Part shown: positions 19,901-30,597 of the stretch, piece after piece
Position numbering within the stretch: position 1 is the first letter of the stretch
Layout of the letters: every line of letters starts with the position of its first letter
Assembly: GCA_015499985.1 (NCBI GenBank)
Contig: JAAAUF010000359.1
Span: 5,351-37,716 of the forward strand
Source: Haplosporangium gracile
Taxonomy: Eukaryota > Mortierellomycota > Mortierellomycetes > Mortierellales > Mortierellaceae
Direction: 5' to 3'
Length of the DNA: 32,366 nt
Made by a program: the position numbers and the translations under genes
Notes under the pieces: generated by a model
Seen by the model: the letters and a program-made list of their open reading frames with translations, nothing else
What the model was told of the DNA's origin: nothing
The model's database searches: none

Positions 19901-22275
19901 AGATGGCGATGAATGGCGATGACTGGTGAATGTTTGGCGTGTTTTCGATGTTTGATAAGGCTTGGCTCGCTGGCAGGTTGGCTGGACACTCGCACACTTT
20001 ACATTCACTCACCTGCATATCCATCGTCAATTGCTCTGCCTCCTGCTTCTTTGCCGTGCTCGGGAATCTAGTTCTCTCTTACCTCTGATTCTGCGATAGA
20101 ACGATCAGATTCAGGAACAGTTTGAAGGGCCTTTGGGCAGTGTAGAAAGAAAAATAAAAAGGCGATGCCAAGGGTTGCTATAAAAATATGGGCTAAGGGA
20201 GAAATAGGGGGAGGGTTGAGAATTGAGACGCCTTCTTCCTTCGTTCCTCTTCACCCAGTGATCCCCTCGTCTCTCCAACCCCTGTTATATTTTTGCAAGC
20301 TCGTCAACGGAAAACGAAAAGCAAAACTTGACCAAAGAGAAGGGACAGAAATAGGAGGTGTCAGGCTATGTGTGATGATGCTCAATGAGGTATTCTTTCT
20401 CTCGGATTTTTAGTTGTTTTTATTTTTGCTTTTGATGATACTTCCTCCCTGTACTCTAACCTAACCAGACGACGATCATGTACGGTATGGCTAGGTGTTC
20501 GTGTCGTCTTCCTTCTTCCACGTTGTCGACAAGAAGTACATACATGCAACATGATGATGGCCGACTGATCGGGTGGGAGGAGGACAGAAGGGCTTTTTAG
20601 TTCACAACGGAAAAATAGGGCTGGACATACTCACGCGCTCGTACTTGTATCAGAGTGAAGAAAGGCGAGAGGACGTACAAAAACAGGGTGATCACCCGTC
20701 TTAGTTCTTTCTTAGGGTGATGGGTGTGAGACCAATTGAAGACTTACAGTAGAGTGTCTACAATCGATGATAATGATGATTGAGAAAGGCTAGTTCAAGT
20801 TCAAGAGCGACTTTCTGGTTGGATGTGTCTTGAAGTCTATACAAGTCATGAACAGCAGAGGTTTGCTCGGATGACAATGACATGGAATGACAGGAAAAAA
20901 GAATGAACGAAAAGGATGGGAAATATCAACCCAATTGAGACCCCATGTGGTTTCGCGTATGTCTGTTTGTGCGTTGTGTTTGTCTGTCAAGAACCAAAGG
21001 AAACTACAGTATGAATGAAGTCTGTGTGTGTGAATAGGGTCGTGTTCGTAGTAAGAGAGCACAGGCGAAAAGGGTGGGAAAGAGAGGAAGGAGGGTCGTT
21101 CTAAACACAACCGTAGATCTTCACTCTCCTACATGAATCCTAGATACACATTCACCATAGAAGCAGAGAAATACACATGAGGGATGGAGACAGAGCCCTC
21201 CACAATAAGAGAGAATGGTCTGGATCGAGGTTCTGCAAGTGTAGAAACGAGGAAGAAGAGTGGATGGACACAAAGTGGGAGAGAGTAAGAGAGGATGGCA
21301 AGGGAAAAGAACGCAAGCCTTTGAATCTTAAAATCTTTAGTGTTTGCACCGTGGCAAACTCTCTCTCCCTCTTTTTTTCTCTGTGCCCATATTTTCTTTT
21401 TCTTTTTTCTTCAACCCTGCCAGTTTGGCGACTGACATGTATTCCTTGCAGATAAAACACACACTCTCCCCCAAGGGAGAAAAAAAGTGGCCATGCATAG
21501 GCGACAGAGAGGAGGAGTCGAAGGGAAAGAAAAAGAGAGAGTCAACCGTTGTCAACTGTCATCCATCATCCATGACTTTTCTTTACCGTGACCAATGTCT
21601 ATTTTTCGATAGCTCTTTCTAGCAAGGCCTACATCCAACTAGGTCAAAAGCATGACGAGTACAGTACGCTGCAAGAAAGTGTGATGACGAGTTATGTTGA
21701 GAGAGAGAAGTAATAAGAAGAGATAGCTACAGAAACGTACAGCATACATAGTAATGTCGGAACAAGAGCTGACAAGTGTAAATGTGAAATCCAGCCATGG
21801 AACCTGGTCAATCAAGCCGTCCTCTTGCACTTTTTTTCTACTTCCGCTCCTTTTCTCCTCCTTCTCCCCATGGGTGACAAGAGTGCAACGAGACATTCAA
21901 ACTCCACTATGGCTGCCTCTTTTTTTTTTTTCTTTCTTGAAATAACTTCTAGTCAATTGAATTGCTATTCAATAGTTTATCAATCCGTTTCCTTCTTCAT
22001 GCACGATTGTGTACTATGGATGGATGTCCGCCCCTGTCAGCCTTGTCTGCTCTCACTCTCTTACATTTTTCTTATCCAACCCACTTGACCTTGGCTTCTG
22101 TCCCAAGCGTACACACGTCCACAACGCCATTTTCAACGCACACACGAGTCGAGGGGTGTTTTCTTTCCTCTTTGTTTGTCGTGAGTATCTCTCTCCCCCA
22201 GTCAATGTGTCGATGTACACTTTGTTCACTAGTGTGTATTCAAGGTTGTTTATGTGATGCCTGTTGTTTGTTTGC

Positions 22276-22295
22276 CTGTCTGTCTGTCTGTCTGT
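22276..22295. repeat. CTGT tetranucleotide microsatellite
   Basis: Five tandem copies of CTGT lie in the long intergenic region upstream of the zinc-finger gene. Confidence 0.85.
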
Positions 22296-22439
22296 GAGCA
22301 AACATAAGAGAGTACTAACCAGTCTCTAAGCCAAGAGGTAAAGAAGTTGATTTCCCACCCAACCCTCCTGCCCGGAATCCCGAACTCCATCACTTCATGG
22401 CGAGTTGCAAGTCTGTCTTTACTCATCAAAGTCTGAACC

Positions 22440-22680
22440 CTTTTTAAAAAGAGAGCAGCCCTCCTTGTTTTTTTATCTTTTTTCTTTCTTCTTCAACCTT
22501 CGTCTCTTCTCTCCCTTTTTTTTCCCTTTTTGCTCCTTCCTTTTATCTATCTCTCTATCCTTCTTCCTCTTCTCCATTCTTCCCTTTCAAACTTTTATCC
22601 GTCCGCGATCTTCACTTACCCTTATCCCCTCCTTCCTTATTTCTTCAACCCTCCCAGCCCCACCCCCACTTTTCCCCGCT
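22440..22680 (+). promoter_or_regulatory. Pyrimidine-rich leader of zinc-finger gene
   Basis: About 240 bases just upstream of the start codon at 22704 are almost entirely C and T on the coding strand. They end in an AT-rich stretch (TTTATAACATATACAAAA) before ATG. CT-rich blocks near transcription starts are common in fungal genes. No start site can be placed from sequence alone. Confidence 0.5.
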
Positions 22681-22703
22681 AACGATTTATAACATATACA
22701 AAA

Positions 22704-24673
22704 ATGCCTTCGACTGTCTCTTCTCCAGCTATTAACATCACCGCTGCCCCGGCCACCCCCATCCCCGTCCTTGCCTCCTCCCCTTCCTTCAATTCGGCCC
22801 TCAGACGTCCCTCCCTTGCGCTCTCCGTTGGTTCCTTCCATGCTGCCCAGCTCAGACGTCCTTCCTTCTTCTCCCCTTTGCCTTATTCCCACTCTCCTCA
22901 ATACTCCGAGTAAGATGATCTCTCCTGTTTTTGTCAATTCGTTATCAAAATTGGACATCGTGCTTATTGCAAATTTATTAACTAACGTCCCAACTCTTAC
23001 TTTCACCAAGTAGCCTCTCCCACGGCACGTTGAATGATACCTATGGCTCGTCCCCACGGATCGGCGGCGATGTCTATGAGCGCGATCTGGAGGCCAACTA
23101 CTGCAAAAACTTCTCCTGCTGTGGCCTCACCCTCAACGACCTCCATGCCCTCCTCCAGCACTACGAGGAGGCCCATGTCCGGTTCGAGGAGGACGACTTT
23201 GAAGATGAATTTGAGGACCTGCTCGGGTTCACGGATGATGATGGCTGGTCCACTCACTCCGAATCAACCCCCAGCAGCCCCCAGATGATGGACCGTTCAT
23301 ATCAGAGCAATACAACTACATCAGCAGCTTCTGCTAAAGCAGCTGCAGCGGCCACGGTGGCAGCTCTCACGGCAGCGACTCTGACGCAGAAGCCAGCAGC
23401 CAACAAAAAGTCGAACGGAGTCTCATTGTCTGACATCTATTCGGAGGATTCCACATTTATGAGCCCCGACGAGGCCGTTTCTGCCTTTCCCAATTCCGTC
23501 TTCAGATCTACCTCCACTATTTGCACCCCACCTGCTGCCACGCAAGTTACTGCTGCTGTCATTGCTACCCCTGCCTCCTCATCGGCCTCCAAGAAGCGGG
23601 ACCTCGCTGCCTTTTCCTCCTTCGATACCCAGAGCCCCATCGCCAAGAGGGCCGTCTCTTCTATCTCCTACTCAAAAACCTCTTCTCTTTCAAGCAATAT
23701 CAAGTCTGAGGATACCACTGCCTCATCTAACTCTCAAGAGGAGCTGATGTCGACGGTCACAAGCTACTTGGAGCATGCGATCCAGAACGGACTGTTGCCC
23801 AATTGTGGAGAGGTTGGGTCACCCTCATACCTTCTTGCTGCCGAGGAGCTCCTTCAGAAGCGCGAGGAGATTGTCAGCATGATGGAGAGTATAGGTCGGT
23901 CGGGTTCCTCGGGTGCCGACAAGCCTTACCGCTGCTCGGTCGATGGCTGTGACAAGGCCTACAAGAACCCCAACGGTCTCAAGTACCACCACCAACACGG
24001 TCACTGCTCCGTCCCCGGATCGAATGAGGACGACAAGTCGAACGTCAAGCCCTACCGCTGCACCTTCCTCGACTGTGGCAAGTGCTACAAGAACCTCAAT
24101 GGTTTGAAGTACCACATTGAGCACTCGCACCCCAACCTCGCTACTGCCCTGCAGGCCCACATTACTGGTGCTCCTGCCTTGGATGGTACCCAGGCCAGCC
24201 AATCGGCCATTGCTGCTGCTGCTGCAATCGCTGCCGTCAAGGGCGACAGTGTGATGATGAGCGCCATCCATGCGATCATCTCGTCCAACGCCAACGGTCA
24301 GCGTTCCTCTGCTGCTGCTTTGACCGAGAACACACCCGAGTTCAGCCCCAACTCGAGCCCTGTTCTTGCCCCTGTCGTCGATACCTCTGCTGTCGCTGCT
24401 GTTCCCTCCAAGAACCCTTACTCGACCAACGTCACACCCTTGACTTCCCCCGTTCTCAGCCGTGCGACCTTGTCGATTCAGACGACTTTGGCTGCGATCC
24501 AGCAGCAGCAGCAATTGTCTGGTTTGGCCACTCCCGCCTCGCTCTCTCCTACGTCCCCTCGTTCCCCTGTCTCTGTCTCTTCCCCTCCTGCTACTTCTTC
24601 CCAGGTGTCGACCTTGACGGCCGCCCTTGCCGCTGTTGCCGCCGAGCAGCAGCGTCTTCTCCAGCAGCAGTAA
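22704..24673 (+). CDS. SFP1: SFP1/JAZF1-type C2H2 zinc-finger transcription regulator
   Basis: Exon 1 is 22704-22909, the intron is 22910-23013 (GTAAGA...AAGTAG) and exon 2 is 23014-24673, giving 621 residues. A first, atypical finger at residues 99-123 reads CKNFSCCGLTL...LLQHYEEAH, as in Sfp1/JAZF1 relatives. An acidic patch (FEEDDFEDEFEDL) follows. Two paired C2H2 fingers lie at residues 376-399 (CSVDGCDKAYKNPNGLKYHH) and 418-441 (CTFLDCGKCYKNLNGLKYH). The rest is Ser/Ala/Pro-rich and looks disordered, with short Gln runs near the C terminus. In budding yeast Sfp1 drives ribosomal-protein and ribosome-biogenesis genes under TORC1 and PKA control and moves between nucleus and cytoplasm. The same role here is inferred from the family. 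AATAAA lies at 24933-24938. Confidence 0.83.
22910..23013 (+). other. Intron with tandem NAGNAG acceptor in zinc-finger gene
   Basis: The intron starts GTAAGA and ends in AAGTAG, so either AG can be used without changing frame. Use of the first AG would add one Ser (TAGC read across the junction) to the protein. The second was taken as the default. Confidence 0.75.
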
Positions 24674-26000
24674 ATCAGGATTTCCTTTTGTGTTTTTTCT
24701 TGCTTTTTGTACTTTTCTTTTCCCTTTTTCTTTTTTTCGCTCTGTACATTTTGTCTTCCTTCTCTTTCTTTGTATTTTGTCTCCTTTTCGCCTTGTACCA
24801 TTTCTCTCTCATATTTCGTATCCCATTTCCAATATCATAGCGCATTGCACACTTGCATTTTTTTTATTTTATTTTATTTTTTCTTGCTTTTTTCTTTTGT
24901 ATGTTTTATTACGTGTACATAGTATATGGTCGAATAAAAAAGCACAATTGAAAAAAAAACCCAAAAAAAATGATGCCTGTCTTGTCTGTTTGCGGTGTCT
25001 GTCTGTTCCCTTTTCCCATTGTAACTGCATGTTATGTCGCTCCTTCCTTAGTCTGAAGAGTGAACCCTCGATCTGGGTGGCTTAGACGATATTATATGTG
25101 TTTTTGTAACATTGAAAATTTGTTTCTCTTGAAGTGCGTTGCGTGGAGAGTGAGCGTGTCCTTTTTTTATGTGTATGTGCGCGCGTTTCTTGTCTTCTCT
25201 TATTCCCAATCGACTCATCAACCATTTACACCCACTCTCTTTTCCCTTCACCACATCATCCACCCCTTTCCCACTTCCTTCGTCCTTTGTCCTTCCTCTA
25301 TTTCCTCCCTCTCTTCTTCCTCCCTCGACTTCTTTCTCTTTGCCTCTGCACAACAGGAACATCACACCTTCTACCACCAACAACGAGGTACATCCTTCTC
25401 CAGTTCTTCTACTCCTACTGATTCGTCTGGCGCGTTGGACTGCCTCTGAGGGGACGCTCTTCTTCCCTTTCCTTTTCCCCTTCTCTCTGTCCCGTACCAC
25501 CCAAACCAATCAATCCCCCTTTCCTTTCCCTGTCTCCATACATACCGCAAAATAAGGGACTAAATGGGAAGACATAATAATGACAATAGATAATATTACC
25601 ATGCTCTCTTATTCACTCATTCTCCACGGAAGGTCATCCGAAAATAACACACGCTCACATAGAGAGGGTGTAACTTTTCGTTTTTTATAACTCATCGGAT
25701 TCCCTCTTTCTTCTTCAACTCATTTTAGACTTTCTCTTCTCTTAAGGAAAACAACAACAGCAGCAAAGCAAAAAACAACAGGGGCACAAGGAGCTCAAGC
25801 AGACAGATCGCGATCACACCAATAACCACAAAGCGACCGACCACTCAGGAACTACTCGACCAATCTTTTCTTTACTCGGCACCTATTGGACTAACAAGGA
25901 GATATCAACAAAGCACCAAGCACAGCACAGCCAACCGGTCTTCGCTTCTTTTTGGCCTTTTTTTTACTAAACGGTCCAGGGACGAGTAGTATCTTTTCCC
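24674..26000. promoter_or_regulatory. 3' end of zinc-finger gene and promoter/leader of nucleoporin gene
   Basis: The first 300 bases are a T-rich 3' untranslated stretch ending at AATAAA (24933-24938). A pyrimidine-rich block fills 25190-25550. An A/C-rich leader (25746-25930) runs to the start codon at 26001. A poly-T tract followed by TACTAAA and CAG (25953-25979) resembles a 3' splice site, so a leader intron is possible. Open frames in the CT-rich block are low-complexity Ser/Pro/Phe strings and are not taken as genes. Confidence 0.5.
24933..24938 (+). terminator. Polyadenylation signal of zinc-finger gene
   Basis: A canonical AATAAA lies 260 bases after the TAA stop and is followed by A-rich sequence. 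Confidence 0.6.
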
Positions 26001-28917
26001 ATGTCAATGTTCACGTTCAACACCACTGCTGAGCCCCTGTCGAGCAGTCAAGGAAGATCCAGCACCTCGTCGACAAAGTCAAACTATGTTCCCTCGACCT
26101 ATATCGCCAAGCAACTTCAGCTGGAGGAGGAGGCCAAACGTCTGGGCCACCAGCTCAACTCACAAAACGGAACCCCGACCTCGCGGACAGACTCAACTGA
26201 ACACTGGCGTGGACCTGGTGATGTCCTCGCACCTGGATACAGCTCTGGTCCCTTGGGCTACCAGGTGCCAGCTCAGGGTTCTACGGCTTCGTCTTCAACT
26301 CGCTTCCTGCCGTTGTCTGACGACAACAAAAACCACAACACTTCTGGCGCTGGAGTAGGAATCGGTATCCAAGGAGTTTCTTCAATCAACAACAACAACG
26401 CTACCACAACTATTACATCACCAAGAGAACCCGGCTCTCCAACAGCTACCCGACTTTACCCAAACCTGCATGCTTCCTCCAGCCCAAACCAGTCAGCCTC
26501 TTCAAGGAGTATTCTGAGAGGAAGTGAGCATAGTCAGGACCTCAACAAGGACGAAAATGTGCTGAGAAAGAGCACCTCTGTCCGCTTTAACGCCGCTGCC
26601 AATGATATCGGAACGCCTCGACCAGGCACACCCTCTATTTACAACCAGAACGGCGCCAACAGCCCCTTCTTCAACAGCCCTAGTATTCACAGTAGCGCCA
26701 ACCTACAGTCGGCCCTTAAGGAATCAGGCAAGATCGATGTCCTTAGCCATCGTACCGCCTCGACAGGACAACCTCAGAAGAACAGCAGTCTTGGACCTGC
26801 CTTGGGCTCTGTCTCGGGATCAGCACAGTCGCCACCTACCTACAGCTCGCCTAAGATGCAGAACGATTATCTGTCGTCATCGATGAAAAGCAGCAGCAGT
26901 CAGTACCAGAACGCGACCTCTGGAGGATCAATGTCGCTGTTTCAATTTGGCGTGGATGGTAACCTACTGCGACAAAACTCCAGGGTCTCTAGTTTGCTCA
27001 CCAAGACATCTCTGGAGGAGGACGAGGATGACAAGGAGAAGGAACGATACATGCCTGTTGTCCTTCTCAACACCCCTGGCACCAAGGTAATTCATTAATT
27101 TTGTGCGACGAATGCGCTATTTACAAATCTGATCAGAGTACTGATCAAAACTACACTGTGATATATATATTTTTTGAATTGATAATCAGGGATCCAAGAT
27201 TGAGCCGTTTATTGGTAATGCAAACGACAAATCGGATTGGGAGAGCAACTCGTTTCAGCAGGCGGAATCCAGCTCTCGTGTGGCACCTCACCTCATTGGC
27301 GAAGATGCACCACCAGTAGAGACCCTCTTCGACGTTGCGAAAAAGGAGAAGTACTACTCTCGTCAGGCACCAACATTAGACAAAACGATCGCACCCCTTC
27401 AAGATACTAGACCTGACACAAACATGAGCAGTATCTCTCAAGGCGAGACTTCTTCATCTTCACCCTTGACTTCCTCATCAAATGGTGGATTCGACTCAAT
27501 CATCACCTATGGATTCCCTCCCGAGGCGACCTCCTACGTCTTGAACCAGTTTCGGTCATTTGGCATGATCCTCCGGTACGAGTCTGGAGTGTATGGACAA
27601 GTCGAGGCCGAGTCATTCAACTGGCTCAAGATTCATTACAACGGCGCCTGGGCTGCTCGCAACGCCGCCACTCGTCACCTGAAGAGCGTCGGAAAGTTTA
27701 TTGTCGGTGTTCACACCTGCCGATCTTTCAGTGCGCAGAAACAGTCTTCTTTGTCCTCCGATATGTCTATGGATACTAGAAACGATGACGACACAAGTGC
27801 TCGACAGACGATTGGAGACGATTTGACAGAAGATGAGGCGAGAGAGGTGCAGGCTGGCGTCGACACTCTTTTGCGGATGAGGGCCCAGGGACTTCACGCT
27901 GATGTTGGATATACTCAGTCGGCGCAGAATGCCTCTACCATCGCACGGCAGGCCAGTTTGTACGAGTCTTGGAGTCAGGGAAGCGCTAATGCGTTGGGAC
28001 AGTCCCAATTTGGAGCCTCTACTCTTGGTGGCAGTGGTGCTGGAGCACCAGTAAGGTCGTCGGCCGTGGACCAAGGAGACGATGATATGGCGTACATCTT
28101 GAGCCACAGTTTGACTTCGGGTGGATCGTTGGCACGATCTGGACGTGGACGGGGGTTTGAACGTAATGGTCAGGACGAGTTTTCGCGATCGCGGTCCAAG
28201 GATCAGCTCGGACAAGATCAGGAACCAAAGTTGGCTGGAGGCGAATCTATCCTTGGTTTGGACTCTAAGGGTGCCGAGTTGTCGTCTTCGGTCGGTTTCC
28301 GCCCCTTGTTTGGTCAGAGCGAGTCACGAGGTTTGAGCAGCAGCAGCACAGGAGCAGGTCAAGATTCGTTGCTTCAGCAGTCTACCGCGTCACATTCCGC
28401 CTTTGAGGCCTCCCGACAGCAACACCTTCAGCAGGAAGCGCTCTTTGGATCTCGCCACCGTCTGTCGCTGAGACGTCCTCTAGGCGAGTCGACTGTCTCT
28501 GACTCGACCTTGTTTGCGTCGACCGGTGGAGTTTTGATGGATTCTGATGTCCTTGCAGGAGCCAGCAGCACTAACAGCGCACCAGGGTCGCCGTTCCATG
28601 TGCAAAAGAAGCAGCGGTTATCGTCGAGTCTCTTTGCGCCGTCATCGTCAGCGCCCGCTAGTGCTCCTGTTTCACAGGCACAGTTCGGAATAGGACGGAA
28701 CCGTGCGTCAGTGTTGATTGATAACCCGGACCTTGTTGACGAGTGGGGCACGCCATTATCGTCCAAGATGAAGGTACCTGGTGGCTCCAGTGCTAGCGTC
28801 CCAGGTTCGGCGGCGGCCAATGGAACAACGAATACAGGGGGAGCAGGAGGAGCGGGAACAGAGAGTATGATTGCGTCTGTCTTCAACATGGCTAAGAAGC
28901 GACTTTTCTGGGGATAG
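26001..28917 (+). CDS. NUP53: Nucleoporin NUP53/NUP35 family protein (MPPN/RNM domain)
   Basis: Exon 1 is 26001-27086, the intron is 27087-27189 (GTAATT...AATCAG) and exon 2 is 27190-28917, giving 937 residues; the splice is phase 0. Residues 464-545 match the RRM-like MPPN domain of NUP53/NUP35: SIITYGFPPEATSYVLNQF, then FGMILRYESG, NWLKIHYNGAWAARNA and IVGVHTC. The protein ends in an amphipathic, Trp-containing helix (SMIASVFNMAKKRLFWG), which in this family binds the pore membrane. Both long flanks are Ser/Gly/Gln-rich and disordered, with a few FG dipeptides. In the nuclear pore this protein links the inner ring (Nup170/Nup155, Nup93/Nic96) to the membrane and Ndc1. The length is roughly twice that of the yeast and human proteins, owing to the flanks. 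An in-frame stop lies 15 bases before the ATG. AATAAA lies at 29007-29012. Confidence 0.88.
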
Positions 28918-29006
28918 AAAAAGGCAATGTTGTATTTGCCATTAATGAACAAGCCATGCTACCTTTTTTCTTTTTTTTTTTCTTCACGCCCTCTTTTACA
29001 CGACAA

Positions 29007-29012
29007 AATAAA
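29007..29012 (+). terminator. Polyadenylation signal of nucleoporin gene
   Basis: AATAAA lies 90 bases after the TAG stop. It falls in the short convergent gap before the Sel1 pseudogene on the other strand. Confidence 0.6.
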
Positions 29013-29109
29013 ACACACGCCTACAAGGGAATGCGTTCGCACCCAACGAATACACCATGGCCAAGAAAAAGAGAGGAAGAATAAGCAATTGAGTTGCTTC
29101 GTTTACACC

Positions 29110-30476
29110 TTAGGCCAAGTTGTGATCGTTTTTGGGACTAAATGGTTCACAAAGGCATGCTGCATATCCTTGCTCGGCAGATTTGAAGAACCAATATGAC
29201 TTGTTGGAAGTCTCGAGGCACATTGTGACCGTATAAATACAGACTGCCAATGTTGCACTGAGCGAATTTATCGCCTTGGCCGGCCGGTTTGAGGTAGCAA
29301 TTCATAGCTTGCGAGTAGTCCTGAGACACTCCTTGACTGTGCTCGTATAAGGTGCCAAGGCTACATTGAGCTGTCAGGTATCCTTGATCGGCGGCTTTGA
29401 AGTACCAATACACAGTCAAGGAATAATATTGCGCCACGTCTTGTCCTTGATGATACATGTAACCGTTGTTGCACTGGGCCATTGAATATCCTTGATTGGC
29501 GGCTTTCCGCTACCAGTGCATGGCTTGTTGATAGTCTTGGGTCACGCCTCGACCATTTTGATACATAAAGCCAATGGTGCCTTGGGATTCTGCATGTTCT
29601 TGCTTGACGGCCTTACGGTACCAATACATGGCGCGTGCATAGTCCTGCGGCACTCCTTCACTGTATTCATACATCGTACTGATGATGTTTTGAGCATCGA
29701 CTTGTCATTGTTTGGGCGGCATTGAGATACCAGGTTATTGCTTGGTACTAGTCCCGGGTCACACCGTCGCCTTCCCTATAGATGTCGCCAAGAGCGACCT
29801 GCACATCCTTGTCATCATGTCTTGCCTTCATCGTCGTATAGGCAATAGCTTTATCGGAAGCAGAAAAATCTTGAGGTGCGTGAGAAGGCTATGTTCTATG
29901 TTCCGCATTCCACAAGGTTGGAGGCATGTTGTTATTGCCGCCGGCGATGGATGGCAATTGATCGTCTAGATTTCGCGTGTGGATCCCGAGGTGGTGGCGC
30001 AAAAGCGGGATTGTCGTTGTTCCTGTAGGCAGCCATTGTAACATCTTCAAGACCATGAGTTGGACTGCTTGGAACAGAACCAATGGCGATGACGGCGATA
30101 CTTCTGTTGATGGGGACTGCATCGACTTATCCTTGATAACGCCCCAGAATCATCAGGGTTAGTGCTCTGATGTTGCCCGGCATGTCGATATGTGTATAGC
30201 TGTCCATAGCGATATTCTCAAGACCGTCAACTGGGTCTCATATTTTGGTGGTGGTGAGGGTGGCGATGGTGTTAGAGTCCAGGGCTTGATTAGAGTTGCT
30301 ACTTTTCTCGGCGGTGTCCGATAACGCCTCCTGCAGGTACTCCAGTGACAGTTACTTTGGGGATGATGTGCTCGACGACTCTAGCTGCGACAATGTCTCG
30401 GCACGGATTAATTACTCTTTGACGACGACATTCAGTGTAAACATCAGGAACAGCAGCGACGCGAAGAGGGTCCAAA
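29110..30476 (-). pseudogene. Decayed Sel1-repeat gene of the 8411-10888 type
   Basis: Exon 2 of the family is recognisable but broken. It starts after an AG acceptor with LDPLRVAAVPDV (30475 downward), then shifts frame. Further on it reads GLENIAMDSYTHIDMPGNIR, nearly the same as the linker of the plus-strand gene (GLENTAMDNYTHIDMPDDIR). Next come APQDFSASDK and DKDVQVALGDIYREGDGVTRD, then Sel1 repeats. At least two in-frame TAG stops fall at normal repeat positions (29748-29750, 29510-29512), there are several other stops in the linker, and frameshifts lie near 29195 and 29700. The last frame ends at TAA (29110-29112). No exon 1 is found: only 121 bases separate the acceptor from the stop codon of the gene upstream at 30598. 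It is a truncated, non-functional copy. Confidence 0.88.
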
Positions 30477-30597
30477 CTCTCAATGGAGAAAATATACGGC
30501 GAAGCGTTAATTGTGAGCGCAAAAGTGAGCTCCTTCTTTTACGTTATAAAAAGATAAATTAAATACTACGGTAAATAAACCTCCACAACCTCTTACC

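Larger units (their letters stand above)
15404..22703. other. 7.3-kb stretch without a supportable gene
   Basis: No open frame on either strand exceeds about 115 codons or contains a recognisable motif, and I could not join any by plausible splicing. The DNA alternates between A/G-rich stretches (16060-16360), poly-A runs (16904-16987) and CT-rich stretches (the last 250 bases). A possible polyadenylation signal (AATAAA) for the gene ending at 15403 lies near 15706. No tRNA B-box was found by eye. The right end is presumably the promoter and leader of the zinc-finger gene at 22704. An unspotted non-coding RNA cannot be excluded. Confidence 0.55.

Noticed and set aside
21152..21460. Overlapping open frames of 90-102 codons on both strands
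   Set aside because: They lie in CT/GA-biased DNA that is open in several frames, and the translations are Ser/Leu/Phe or Arg/Glu strings.
25060..25560. Three overlapping open frames of 95-129 codons on the plus strand
   Set aside because: They are created by a long pyrimidine-rich block; the translations are Ser/Pro/Phe/Leu-rich without domain features.
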